64,000 nt of DNA from Agromyces sp. ISL-38. Its GTDB lineage: Bacteria; Actinomycetota; Actinomycetes; Actinomycetales; Microbacteriaceae. The stretch spans positions 248,001 through 312,000 of the forward strand of contig NZ_JAGGPF010000010.1 of the NCBI RefSeq assembly GCF_018613935.1, written 5' to 3'. Numbering within the stretch: the first letter of the stretch is position 1; the number at the start of each line of letters is the position of its first letter. This document shows positions 34,911-43,236 of this stretch, in pieces. The position numbers and the translations under genes are program-made. A model generated the notes under the pieces. The model was not told the origin of the DNA. It was given only the letters and a program-made list of their open reading frames with translations, and made no database searches.

Positions 34911-36046
34911 GAATCGTCCCGACTGGTCACTGCGAGCCGGTAGCCCCGCTTCACGATCGTCTGGATGAGGCCCTTCGCCCCGCTCGCCTCGCGGATCCGC
35001 GCGACGGCGACCTCCACGGCATGCACGTCGCTCGTCGCGCCCGGCAGCGAAGCCAGGAGCTGGGAGCGGTTCACGACGTCACCACCCGCGTCGGCGAGGG
35101 CGGAGAGCACGGCGTGACCGGTTCGAGTGAGGGGCAGCAGCTCGCCGTCGAGCAGGGCGCCCCCGCACCGCACCTCGAGCACTCCGGCCGCTGTGTCGAT
35201 CGCCGAGGCTCGGCGCTCGGCGAAGTGCGAGACGACCGAGCGTACGAGCGACCCGAGCCGACCGCGATCGGGCACTCGAGGCGACATCCCCACTTGCTCG
35301 AGCGGACCCGCCGTGATCGGGCCGACCGCGGCGATCAGCAGGGTGCCGCGTTCCTCCTGCTCGAGGATGCCGTCGAGCGCGTCTTCGGCGATGGCCGCTT
35401 CGATCCATGCGTCGGCGCCCGGAGCGGAGGTGAAGAGCACGGCGTCGTAGGCTCCCTCCGCGGCGCTGCGCACCGAGCGGGCGACGAGCCCGGGATCAGG
35501 CGGAGGACCCCAGCGGTAGACGACGAGGCTCGTGACGTCGGCACCTGCGCCGCGGAATGCCTCGTCGAGCCCGTCGGATCCGGAGCCGTGGTGCTGGACG
35601 ACGACGCGGAGTCCGGAGATGCCCTCGTCGAGCAGGTACGCGCCGAGCTCCGACGACGTCTCGGACTCGGCGACCCAGTCCGCACTGAATCCGGCCTGCT
35701 GGATGGCGCCGCGGGCCTTCGGGCCTCGCGCGATGAACCGCGCGCCCGCGAGCGCGGCGTGCAAGTCGTCGAGGAGTCCGGCCGAGTCGGCGGTCTCCAT
35801 CCAGCCGTGGAAGCCGACGCCGGTGGTCGCGACGACGACGTCGGGAGGGGTGGCGATGACGTGGAGCGTCTGCTCGATGAGGGCTTCGTCGCCGATGTGC
35901 GGTTCGATCGTGAGTGCCGGGGCGTGCACGACACGCGCTCCGCGCCGCTCGAGGGCGGCGCCGAGTTCCGCCGACCGGCGATCGGCGGTGATCAGGATGA
36001 CGCAACCGAGCAAGGGCGTCCCCGGCGTGGCAGGGGGGTTCGTCAT
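34907..36046 (-). CDS. hemD: Uroporphyrinogen-III synthase with C-terminal winged-helix domain
   Basis: 379-residue fusion. Residues 1-265 are a HemD fold (cyclising hydroxymethylbilane to uroporphyrinogen III, first siroheme precursor); residues about 285-375 resemble an OmpR-type DNA-binding domain (LTRTGHAVLSALADAG, DVHAVEVAVARIREASG, IQTIVKRGYRL). Such fusions are known in actinobacterial nitrite clusters. It is the fourth gene of the operon, with ATGA overlaps on both sides. The wing and recognition helix look intact, so it may be an enzyme-regulator hybrid. Confidence 0.88.
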   Translation of the reverse strand: MTNPPATPGTPLLGCVILITADRRSAELGAALERRGARVVHAPALTIEPHIGDEALIEQTLHVIATPPDVVVATTGVGFHGWMETADSAGLLDDLHAALAGARFIARGPKARGAIQQAGFSADWVAESETSSELGAYLLDEGISGLRVVVQHHGSGSDGLDEAFRGAGADVTSLVVYRWGPPPDPGLVARSVRSAAEGAYDAVLFTSAPGADAWIEAAIAEDALDGILEQEERGTLLIAAVGPITAGPLEQVGMSPRVPDRGRLGSLVRSVVSHFAERRASAIDTAAGVLEVRCGGALLDGELLPLTRTGHAVLSALADAGGDVVNRSQLLASLPGATSDVHAVEVAVARIREASGAKGLIQTIVKRGYRLAVTSRDDS

Positions 36047-37269
36047 CCGGTGCGGCTCCGTGCGGGGTCGGCGAGTCGGGTGAGGAGTCCGGCGGCGGCG
36101 ACCTCGCCGACCACGATGACGGCCGGCGCCTGCACGCCCGCTGCAGCGGCGGCGGCCGCAACGGTACCGAGGGTCGCCCGGGTGGTGCGCTGCGACGACG
36201 TCGTGCCGCTCTCGACGATCGCGACGGGCCGATCATGCGGGGCGCCGGCGGAGACCGCGGCGTCGGCGAAGCCGCCGAGCCGCTCGACGCCCATGAGCAC
36301 GACCGTCGTCGTCGTGTCGTCGGCGAGTGCCGCAAGGGTCGCCTGCGAGGGGTCGTCGTGACCGTTGACGAGCAGCATCGAGGTTGCGGTGCCTCGGTGG
36401 GTGACCGGGATGCCGGCGGCTTGCGGCACGGCGATCGCGCTCGAGATGCCGGGCACGACCTCGACGGCCACTCCGGCATCGAGGCACGCGGCGACCTCTT
36501 CGCCGCCGCGGCCGAACACGAACGGGTCGCCGCCCTTCAGCCGCACGACGTGCTGGCCGGCGAGCGCCCGTTCGACGAGGATCCGGTTGATCTCCTGCTG
36601 CGGTACCGGATGCCGCCCAGGGGCCTTGCCCACGTCGACGATCTCCACGCCGGGTTCGAGCTCCGCGAGCAACGCGCGAGGTCCGAGGCGGTCGGTGACC
36701 ACGACATCCGCCTCGGCGAGTGCGCGTCGACCGCGCAGGGTGATGAGGTCGGCGGCACCGGGGCCGCCCCCCACGAGCACGACGCGGCCGGGGCCGCCTA
36801 TGCGTCGGCGGCGAACGGGCAGTCGTCCTTCGGCGAGGGCGTCGGCCACGGCATCGCGTACCGCGCCGCTGCGCCGGGGGTCGACGCCGCCCTCGGACAC
36901 GACGCCGACGATGAGGTCGCCCGAGCGGGTCTCCGCCGTCATGCGTGCAGTGCCGTGGTCACCGTGGCCGGCGTTCACGCAGAAGATGCGCGCCTCGTCG
37001 GCCCACGCGGAGACCGCGTGGTCGACGGCGGGAACGCCCGTCGCGGTGTGCACGAGCCACGCGTCGGCGAGATCGTCGCGCACGACCGGCCGCGCCGTCC
37101 ATGCGATGCGACCTTCGTCGACGAGCACCGCGAGTGACGGATCGAGCTCAGGGGCGACGACGACGACCTCCGCGCCCTCGTCGACGAACCGCACGACACG
37201 ACGTGTCGAGACGGGGCCGCCGCCGACGGCGACCACGCGCCGCCCGGTGACGTCGAGTGCGATGAGCAT
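36043..37269 (-). CDS. cysG: Fused siroheme synthase (precorrin-2 dehydrogenase / uroporphyrinogen-III methyltransferase)
   Basis: 408-residue bifunctional protein. N-terminal Rossmann domain (RRVVAVGGGPVSTRRV) oxidises precorrin-2; C-terminal CobA domain from about 158 (VVLVGGGPGAADLITLRG, RLKGGDPFVFGRGGEE, VEVVPGISSA) methylates uroporphyrinogen III twice. The metal insertion step may be left to the CbiX proteins. ATG 37269 overlaps the nirD stop (TGATG); the stop overlaps hemD. Supplies the cofactor of NirB encoded upstream. Confidence 0.94.
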   Translation of the reverse strand: MLIALDVTGRRVVAVGGGPVSTRRVVRFVDEGAEVVVVAPELDPSLAVLVDEGRIAWTARPVVRDDLADAWLVHTATGVPAVDHAVSAWADEARIFCVNAGHGDHGTARMTAETRSGDLIVGVVSEGGVDPRRSGAVRDAVADALAEGRLPVRRRRIGGPGRVVLVGGGPGAADLITLRGRRALAEADVVVTDRLGPRALLAELEPGVEIVDVGKAPGRHPVPQQEINRILVERALAGQHVVRLKGGDPFVFGRGGEEVAACLDAGVAVEVVPGISSAIAVPQAAGIPVTHRGTATSMLLVNGHDDPSQATLAALADDTTTTVVLMGVERLGGFADAAVSAGAPHDRPVAIVESGTTSSQRTTRATLGTVAAAAAAAGVQAPAVIVVGEVAAAGLLTRLADPARSRTG

Positions 37270-37652
37270 CAGCGTGGGTCCTTCCGGATGTGCACGATCC
37301 CGTGCTCGACCGCGACAGGCCAGGTGCGCAGGTCGTGCCGCTCCTTGCCGAGGGTGTCGAGGCACGTTCCCGTGCGAAGGTCGAAGACCTGCTTGAACAT
37401 GGGGGAGGCCACCGTCGGGGCGTCTCCGCGACTCCCGACGATGCCGCGCGACATGACGTACGCGCCGCTGTACGGGTCGCGCTGCTGGACGGCGTGGATG
37501 CTGCCGTCGTGCAGCAGGAAGAGGGCGAGCTGCTCGCCGTCGATGAGCGCCGCTGCGCCCCGTTCGACCTCGAGCTCGTCGACCCGGCAGACGGGCACCC
37601 AGTTGCTCGTGCGGGTCGGCTCCATGATTCGGGCAGTGTCGGCGATGGTCAT
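37269..37652 (-). CDS. nirD: Nitrite reductase small subunit NirD
   Basis: 127-residue Rieske-fold small subunit lacking the Rieske Cys/His ligands, as is usual for NirD. SNWVPVCRVDELEVERG and the GTCLDTLGKERHDLRTWPV segment are diagnostic. GGAGG lies before ATG 37652. ATGA overlap with the nirB stop and TGATG with cysG. Needed with NirB for NADH-dependent assimilation of nitrite to ammonium in the cytoplasm. Confidence 0.95.
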   Translation of the reverse strand: MTIADTARIMEPTRTSNWVPVCRVDELEVERGAAALIDGEQLALFLLHDGSIHAVQQRDPYSGAYVMSRGIVGSRGDAPTVASPMFKQVFDLRTGTCLDTLGKERHDLRTWPVAVEHGIVHIRKDPR

Positions 37653-40303
37653 CGGCGTACCTCCAGGGTGGTTCCGGCGATGAGCACGCCACCGGTCTCG
37701 CGCTCGGCGTCGGTCGCCGGCCGGGGCTGCCCGCGCTCTGCGGTGTAGGCGAGTGAGGGGTCGGGCGTCGTCGGCGCGTTGACGAACGAGGCGAAGCGCT
37801 TGAGCTTCTCGGGGTCGTCGAGCGTCGCCTTCCACTCGTCTTCGTAGGCGTCGACGTGGAGTGCCATCGCGGCGTCGAGGTCGTCGACGATGCTGAGTGA
37901 GTCGTCGATGATGACCGCGCGGAGGGCATCGAGGCCGCCCTCGAGCTCCTCGAGCCACGGGGCGGTCCGCTGGAGGCGGTCGGCGGTGCGGATGTAGTAC
38001 ATCAGGAACCGGTCGATCGTGCGGATCAGGGTCTCGGAGTCGAGTCCCTCGGCGAGCAGTTGCGCGTGCCGCGGCGTGAACCCGCCGTTGCCGCCCACGT
38101 ACAGGTTCCAGCCCTGTTCGGTCGCGATGACGCCGACGTCCTTCCCGCGGGCCTCTGCGCATTCGCGGGCACATCCCGAGACGCCGAGCTTCAGCTTGTG
38201 CGGTGAGCGCAGGCCGCGGTAGCGCAGCTCGAGCTCGACGGCCATGCCGACCGAGTCCTGCACGCCGAAGCGGCACCACGTGGAGCCGACGCACGACTTG
38301 ACGGTGCGCAGCGACTTGCCGTAGGCGTGGCCCGACTCGAAGCCGGCGTCGACGAGTCGCTGCCAGATGTCGGGGAGCTGCTCGAGGCGCGCGCCGAACA
38401 GGTCGATGCGCTGGCCGCCGGTGATCTTCGTGTAGAGGCCGAAGTCCTTTGCGACCTGGCCGATCACGAGGAGCCCCTCGGGCGTGACCTCGCCGCCGGG
38501 GATGCGGGGGACCACGGAGTAGCTGCCGTCCTTCTGCAGGTTGGCCATGACGTGGTCGTTCGTGTCCTGAAGCGAGGCGCGACCGCCGTCGAGCACGTGC
38601 CCGGCGCCCTGCGATGCGAGGATGCTCGCCACGACGGGCTTGCAGATGTCGCAGCCGCGGCCGGTGCCGAACCGCGAGACGATCTCGCTGAACGTCGTGA
38701 GTCCGGCCACGCGCACCTGGTCGAAGAGCTGCGCGCGAGTGGAGGCGAAGTGCTCGCAGAGCGCGCTGCTCAGGGTGACGCCAGCGGCCTCGAGTTCGGC
38801 GCCGACGAGGCGCTTGACGAGCGGGAGGCACGAGCCGCACGCGGCGCCGGCCTTCGTGCACGCCTTCACGCCCGCGACATCCGTGCATCCGTCGTCGGTG
38901 ACCGCGGAGCGGATGCGGCCGGCGCTGACGGCGTTGCAGCTGCAGACGAGCGCCTCGTCGGGCAGCGGACCTGTGGCCGGGCGGGCACCGTCGGTCTCGG
39001 GAAGGAGGTAGGCCGACGGATCGCCGCCGAGTTTCGCGCCGATGAGCGGCCGGAGCGAGGCGTATGCCGTGGCATCGCCGACGAGGATGCCGCCGAGCAG
39101 GATCGACGCGTCGTCGGAGAGCACGAGCTTCTTGTAGACGCCGGCGACCGGGTCGGCGTAGACGACGTCGAGCGCGCCGGGCGTTTCGCCGAACGCGTCG
39201 CCGAAGCTCGCGACGTCGACGCCGCCGAGCTTGAGCTTGGTCGAGAGGTCGTACCCGGGGAACTCGGCTTCGCCGCCGAGCAGGCGGGTCGCGACGACCT
39301 CGGCCATCGCATAGCCCGGCGCGACGAGGCCGACGCAGCGGCCCTCCATCGCGGCGACCTCTCCGATCGCGTGGATCGACGGATCCGAGGTGCGGCATCC
39401 GGCGTCGACGACGATGCCGCCCCGCTTGTCGACGTTCAGGCCGGAGATCCGTGCGAGCTCGTCACGCGGCCGCACCCCGACCGTGAAGATGACGACGTCG
39501 GCCGGGGCGAGGCTGCCGTCGCGGAACTCGAGCTGCGCGACACCCCCGTGAGGGCCCGCGTCGAGCCTCGTGGTGATCGTTCCGGTGCGCACCTCGATAC
39601 CGCGAGCGCCGATGAGGCGCGCGAGGGCTTCGCCGCCGGCCGCGTCGAGCTGGGCCGACATGAGGCGATCGGACGACTGGATGATGGTGCACTCGACGTC
39701 CATGCCCTGCAGCGCGCCTGCGGCCTCGAGGCCGAGGAGCCCGCCACCGACCACGATGCCGCGAACCGGTCGGTCGAGGGCGCCCTGGCGCTCGGCCACC
39801 CACGAGGAGAGGGACTCGAGGTCGTCGAGCGTGCGGTAGACGAAGACGCCGGGCAGGTGGAAGCCGTCGACAGCGAGAGATGCTGCGTAGGAGCCGGTTG
39901 CAAGCACGAGCTCGTCCCACTCGACGACGGTGCCGCTCGCCGTGCGGAGGCGACGCTCGTCGCGATCGAGCGCCACGACCGCGTCGCCGCGGAGGAAGGT
40001 CACGCGCTCGTCGTCGACGAAGTGCTCGCGTGACAGGGTGAGGTCGTCGACGCTCGCCCCGTCGAAGAACGCGGTCAGCCCGACGCGGTCGTAGGGGAGG
40101 CGATCCTCCTCGCCGATCACGGTGATCCGCCACCGGCCCTCGGGGTCGCGCGTGCGCACGCTCTCGACGAAGCGGTGGGCGACCATTCCGGCGCCGACCA
40201 CCACGAGGTGACGCGTGAGCGTGTTGTCCGACATGCCGTCACGGTAGGCGCTCGGCGTTGCGGCGCCGTGGCGGGCGTGTTTCGGGGGTGTGTCGCGGGC
40301 CAT
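37649..40303 (-). CDS. nirB: Nitrite reductase large subunit NirB, NAD(P)H
   Basis: 884-residue flavoprotein with siroheme and iron-sulfur centres. Order: FAD domain (HLVVVGAGMVAHRF at about 32), NAD domain (GIVVGGGLLGLEAA at about 174), BFD-like [2Fe-2S] domain (CSCNAVSAG, AACGSC), a second small GCDICKP motif, sulfite/nitrite reductase ferredoxin half and the siroheme/[4Fe-4S] ligands C671-x5-C677 and the CARECAEA pair near 711-715. Start ATG 40303 has GAGGAG; the later Met (MSDNT) has none. First gene of the siroheme operon. Possible weak GlnR half-sites are at 40411-40448. Confidence 0.96.
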   Translation of the reverse strand: MARDTPPKHARHGAATPSAYRDGMSDNTLTRHLVVVGAGMVAHRFVESVRTRDPEGRWRITVIGEEDRLPYDRVGLTAFFDGASVDDLTLSREHFVDDERVTFLRGDAVVALDRDERRLRTASGTVVEWDELVLATGSYAASLAVDGFHLPGVFVYRTLDDLESLSSWVAERQGALDRPVRGIVVGGGLLGLEAAGALQGMDVECTIIQSSDRLMSAQLDAAGGEALARLIGARGIEVRTGTITTRLDAGPHGGVAQLEFRDGSLAPADVVIFTVGVRPRDELARISGLNVDKRGGIVVDAGCRTSDPSIHAIGEVAAMEGRCVGLVAPGYAMAEVVATRLLGGEAEFPGYDLSTKLKLGGVDVASFGDAFGETPGALDVVYADPVAGVYKKLVLSDDASILLGGILVGDATAYASLRPLIGAKLGGDPSAYLLPETDGARPATGPLPDEALVCSCNAVSAGRIRSAVTDDGCTDVAGVKACTKAGAACGSCLPLVKRLVGAELEAAGVTLSSALCEHFASTRAQLFDQVRVAGLTTFSEIVSRFGTGRGCDICKPVVASILASQGAGHVLDGGRASLQDTNDHVMANLQKDGSYSVVPRIPGGEVTPEGLLVIGQVAKDFGLYTKITGGQRIDLFGARLEQLPDIWQRLVDAGFESGHAYGKSLRTVKSCVGSTWCRFGVQDSVGMAVELELRYRGLRSPHKLKLGVSGCARECAEARGKDVGVIATEQGWNLYVGGNGGFTPRHAQLLAEGLDSETLIRTIDRFLMYYIRTADRLQRTAPWLEELEGGLDALRAVIIDDSLSIVDDLDAAMALHVDAYEDEWKATLDDPEKLKRFASFVNAPTTPDPSLAYTAERGQPRPATDAERETGGVLIAGTTLEVRR

Positions 40304-40410
40304 CGGTGTCTCCTCGTTCCGTCTCAGACGCGGGCGTGCAGGAGGCCGATGGTCATTCGGGCCCCCCGATCACGGACCGAGCTGTGTGACCAAAACGGTA
40401 CGCAAGCCGT

Positions 40411-40448
40411 GTTTCCTCGTCGGACGTGAGGTGTTACCCCGATGCAAA
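40411..40448. promoter_or_regulatory. Weak GlnR-like half-sites upstream of nirB
   Basis: At 11-bp steps lie GTTTC, GGACG, GTTAC and GCAAA (starts 40411, 40422, 40433, 40444); one a-type element is perfect, the rest are partial. A GTGAC is found further on at 40387. The spacing fits a GlnR box but the match is poor. The nirB ATG is about 110 bp away. Confidence 0.25.
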
Positions 40449-40489
40449 CCTCTCCGCACTTCGTGCGCGAGAAGATTGTGAGAAGGTGC

Positions 40490-41257
40490 TCAGCCGCGCG
40501 CGGTGAGCACGATCGGCTCGCCTTCGGTGATGGCGATGGTGTGCTCGGAGTGGGCGCCGCGCGAACCATCGGCGCTCTTCAGTGTCCAGCCGTCGGCATC
40601 CGTCACGATGCGGTCCGTCGTCTCGAGGAACCACGGTTCGATCGCGATCACGAGCCCCGGCTTCAGCGGAAGGCCGCGACCCGGGCGGCCGTCATTCGGA
40701 ATATGCGGATCGCCGTGCATCGTGCGGCCGACGCCGTGCCCGCCGAAGTCGGTGTTGATCGAGTAGCCCTCGGCCTTCGCGACGTTCGCGATCGCCCGGG
40801 AGATGTCACCGATGCGGTTGCCGGGGCGCGCGGCCGAGATCCCGGCGGCGAGGGCACGCTGGGTCGTGTCGATGAGCCGCAGGTCTTCGGCTCGCGGCGT
40901 GCCGACGACCATCGAGAGGGCCGAGTCGGAGACCCATCCGTTCACCGACGCCGCGAAGTCGAGCGTCAGCAGGTCGCCGTCGCGGAGGGTGTAGTCGCGG
41001 GGGAGGCCGTGGAGCACCGCCTCGTTCACCGAGGTGCAGATGACCTTGCCGAAGGGGCTGCCGCCGAACGAGGGGTGGTAGTCGATGTAGCAGCTCTCGG
41101 CGCCGGCCGCCAAGATCATGTCGTGCGCGAGCGCGTCGAGCTCGAGCAGGTTGACCCCGACCCCGGCGGCTCTCGAGGTCGCCTCGAGCACGCTCGCCAC
41201 GAAACGGCCCGCGGGCCGCATCTGCTCGACCTCGGCAGGGGTTCTCAGTTCGATCAC
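40490..41257 (-). CDS. map: Methionine aminopeptidase type I
   Basis: 255-residue metalloprotease removing N-terminal Met. Metal ligands: the two Asp in TLDFAASVNGWVSDSAL, the His of GGHGVGR, Glu of AIEPWF, and Glu of HSEHTIAI. I list GTG 41257 (MIELRTP) because GGAGAGGA precedes it; ATG 41278 with a GGAG site would add seven residues. Monocistronic by layout, between nirB and a small membrane protein gene. Confidence 0.95.
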   Translation of the reverse strand: MIELRTPAEVEQMRPAGRFVASVLEATSRAAGVGVNLLELDALAHDMILAAGAESCYIDYHPSFGGSPFGKVICTSVNEAVLHGLPRDYTLRDGDLLTLDFAASVNGWVSDSALSMVVGTPRAEDLRLIDTTQRALAAGISAARPGNRIGDISRAIANVAKAEGYSINTDFGGHGVGRTMHGDPHIPNDGRPGRGLPLKPGLVIAIEPWFLETTDRIVTDADGWTLKSADGSRGAHSEHTIAITEGEPIVLTARG

Positions 41258-41342
41258 GCTCGTCCTCTCCGCCTCCATTCTGTCGTCTCCGCCCTGAGTG
41301 AACACCCGGCGAGCTCGAAGGTGCCGCCGTTACGCTGGCAGC

Positions 41343-41855
41343 ATGCTGATCCGGCGCGCGTTCTACCGATGGCAGTTCATCGCGGTCGTCGCGCTGCCCG
41401 TGTGGCTCGCCGTCGGCTGGGCCGTCTTCGGCGGCGGCGGCTGGGGCACGCTCGGGCTCGTCGTGGTCGTGCCGGTCGGGTTCATCGCCCTCGGCGTCGT
41501 CGCGCTCCTCACCTCCCTCCGGCCGACCGTGCGCGAGCAGCGCGCGGCGTCGTGGATGGATCTCGGCATCATCGGCGCGTGGCACGCTGCGATCGTCGCC
41601 ACGGGCTTCTACGGCGCCACCGCGACGCTCTTCGCGGTGCTCGCGATCCTGCTCGCGATCGCCGCGTTCTGGCTCGCCGTCTGGCAGCTCGTGCACGACG
41701 GCGCGCGGCGCGTCCAGGCGTCGATGGCCGAGTTCGAGCGGCTCGCCGCCCAGCAGCAGGACGGCACACGGCGTCCGGATGCCGCGGCCACGCGACGCCC
41801 GCCGTTCGACGACGGCGGCGACGACGTCATCATCGTGCGCGAGGTTCGCGACTGA
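41343..41855 (+). CDS. Small membrane protein of unknown function
   Basis: 170-residue protein with about four hydrophobic segments (roughly 10-28, 32-52, 70-88 and 92-116) and a polar C-terminal tail of 50 residues (FERLAAQQQDG, then an acidic DDGGDDV stretch). I do not recognise a family; similar proteins with MLIRRAFYRWQ starts seem common in Microbacteriaceae but function is unknown. TACGCT 6 nt before the ATG suggests a leaderless transcript. It is unrelated in strand to map and precedes rplS. Confidence 0.75.
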   Translation: MLIRRAFYRWQFIAVVALPVWLAVGWAVFGGGGWGTLGLVVVVPVGFIALGVVALLTSLRPTVREQRAASWMDLGIIGAWHAAIVATGFYGATATLFAVLAILLAIAAFWLAVWQLVHDGARRVQASMAEFERLAAQQQDGTRRPDAAATRRPPFDDGGDDVIIVREVRD

Positions 41856-41893
41856 CGGTTGCAAATGCTGCAGCGGCATCCGCGGTCCCGCTT

Positions 41894-41923
41894 TTGCCGG
41901 GAAGTATCGTGACATGGCACAAT
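41894..41923 (+). promoter_or_regulatory. Promoter of rplS
   Basis: TTGCCG (41894-41899) and CACAAT (41918-41923) with 18 bp spacing. A start near 41930 would begin the transcript exactly at the leader structure 41932-41995. Confidence 0.5.
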
Positions 41924-41931
41924 AGAGGATT

Positions 41932-41995
41932 GTGCCGCCGCAGGTCTCTGCCTCCGGGGAGCTAGCACAGCGCGACCTGGTCGCGCGGGCGGCAC
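41932..41995 (+). ncRNA. Structured leader of rplS mRNA (candidate autoregulatory element)
   Basis: Outer 8-bp stem GTGCCGCC (41932-41939) with GGCGGCAC (41988-41995) encloses a short GCAG/CTGC hairpin (40-51) and a perfect GCGCGAC/GTCGCGC hairpin (41970-41986), a multi-branch junction typical of ribosomal-protein leaders. It ends 59 nt before the L19 start codon. Only this one sequence was inspected, so covariation is not tested. Confidence 0.5.
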
Positions 41996-42054
41996 CATTC
42001 ACTTCAATCAATGATCCGCGTTCGACCGGTGGCGGGCGCAGAGAGCGAACCATC

Positions 42055-42402
42055 ATGCACATCCTCGACCAACTCGACGCAGCGAGCCTGAGGTCGGATG
42101 TTCCCGACTTCCGGCCCGGTGACACCGTCAAGGTGCACGTGAACATCATCGAAGGCACGCGCAGCCGCGTGCAGGTCTTCCAGGGCGTCGTCATCGGCCG
42201 TTCAGGAGAGGGCGTGCGCGAGACCTTCACGGTGCGCAAGGTCAGCTTCCAGGTCGGCGTCGAGCGCAAGTTCCCGGTGCACTCGCCCGTGATCGACCAC
42301 ATCGAGGTCGTCACGCGCGGAGACGTGCGCCGCGCGAAGCTCTACTACCTGCGCAAGCTCCGCGGCAAGAAGGCCAAGATCAAGGAGAAGCGCGACAGCT
42401 AG
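42055..42402 (+). CDS. rplS: 50S ribosomal protein L19
   Basis: 115-residue L19, at the 30S-50S interface. [42 protein letters not shown] cores and the basic [15 protein letters not shown] end are standard. No strong ribosome site (GAGAG near 42042). Preceded by the structured leader and followed by a short terminator hairpin. Confidence 0.98.
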   Translation: MHILDQLDAASLRSDVPDFRPGDTVKVHVNIIEGTRSRVQVFQGVVIGRSGEGVRETFTVRKVSFQVGVERKFPVHSPVIDHIEVVTRGDVRRAKLYYLRKLRGKKAKIKEKRDS

Positions 42403-42411
42403 TCGCCGCTT

Positions 42412-42430
42412 CGCTCGCGGATCGCGAGCG
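42412..42430 (+). terminator. Hairpin after rplS
   Basis: CGCTCGCG and CGCGAGCG form an 8-bp stem with a GAT loop, 10 nt past the L19 stop. No T-run follows. Confidence 0.5.
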
Positions 42431-42443
42431 CCTGGCATCGTCA

Positions 42444-42480
42444 CCGAGCTCCCCGCCCCTAGACTGGGTGGGGAGCTCGG
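42444..42480 (+). promoter_or_regulatory. Hairpin sequestering the lepB ribosome site
   Basis: CCGAGCTCCCC (42444-42454) pairs perfectly with GGGGAGCTCGG (42470-42480), 8 nt before the lepB ATG. GGGGAG in the 3' arm is the only ribosome-site-like sequence for lepB; TAGACT (42459-42464) in the loop looks like a -10 box. It may be a terminator, a translation control, or both. Confidence 0.5.
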
Positions 42481-42488
42481 GCGGTTAA

Positions 42489-43235
42489 ATGACTGAAGAA
42501 ATTATCACCTCGCGATCAGATCGCGCGGGCTCGGCATCGGCGCGCAGAAAACGAGGCATCCTCCTCTTCCTGCGCGACCTGCTCGTCATCTTCGTGGTGG
42601 CCGTGCTCGTCTCGTTCCTCATCAAGACGTTCCTCATCAGGTCGTTCTTCATCCCATCGCAGTCGATGGAGGAGACCCTCGTGAAAGACGATCGCATCAT
42701 CGTGAACCAGCTGGTTCCCGAGGTCACGCCGCTCGAGCGCGGCGACGTCGTCGTCTTCAAAGACCCGGGCGGATGGCTCCCGGCCCGCGTCGAGACGCCG
42801 CAGCCGCCGCTCGTGGCCGCCGTCGACTGGTTCCTTGCGTTCGTGGGACTCTCGGCGCCCGACTCGAACGACCACCTCGTCAAGCGCGTCATCGGATTGC
42901 CCGGCGATCACATCGTGTGCTGCAATGCGCTCGGCCAGATGAGCGTGAACGGCGTGCCGCTCGACGAGCCCTACGTGGCGCTGCCGCCGGGCGAGAGCAA
43001 GGTCTCTCGCGACGACTTCGACGTGGTCGTACGCGACGATTCGCTGTGGGTCATGGGCGACAACCGCTACAACTCGAAGGACTCCCGATACAACACGCAG
43101 ACGCCGCTCGAGGGGTTCGTGCCCATCGACAACGTCGTCGGCCGCGCCTTCGTGGTGAGTTGGCCCATCGATCACTGGATGTGGCTTGACAACTACCCGC
43201 AGGTGTTCGATGGTGTCGATAAGGGAACGGGCTGA
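42489..43235 (+). CDS. lepB: Signal peptidase I
   Basis: 248-residue membrane protease with one N-terminal membrane segment (about residues 27-48). Catalytic Ser59 in IPSQSMEETL and Lys132 in HLVKRVIGLPGD; box E is VMGDNRYNSKDSR. Cleaves Sec and Tat signal peptides at the outer membrane face. Start ATG near the hairpin above. First of lepB-rnhB-DUF2469. Confidence 0.97.
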   Translation: MTEEIITSRSDRAGSASARRKRGILLFLRDLLVIFVVAVLVSFLIKTFLIRSFFIPSQSMEETLVKDDRIIVNQLVPEVTPLERGDVVVFKDPGGWLPARVETPQPPLVAAVDWFLAFVGLSAPDSNDHLVKRVIGLPGDHIVCCNALGQMSVNGVPLDEPYVALPPGESKVSRDDFDVVVRDDSLWVMGDNRYNSKDSRYNTQTPLEGFVPIDNVVGRAFVVSWPIDHWMWLDNYPQVFDGVDKGTG

Positions 43236-43236
43236 C

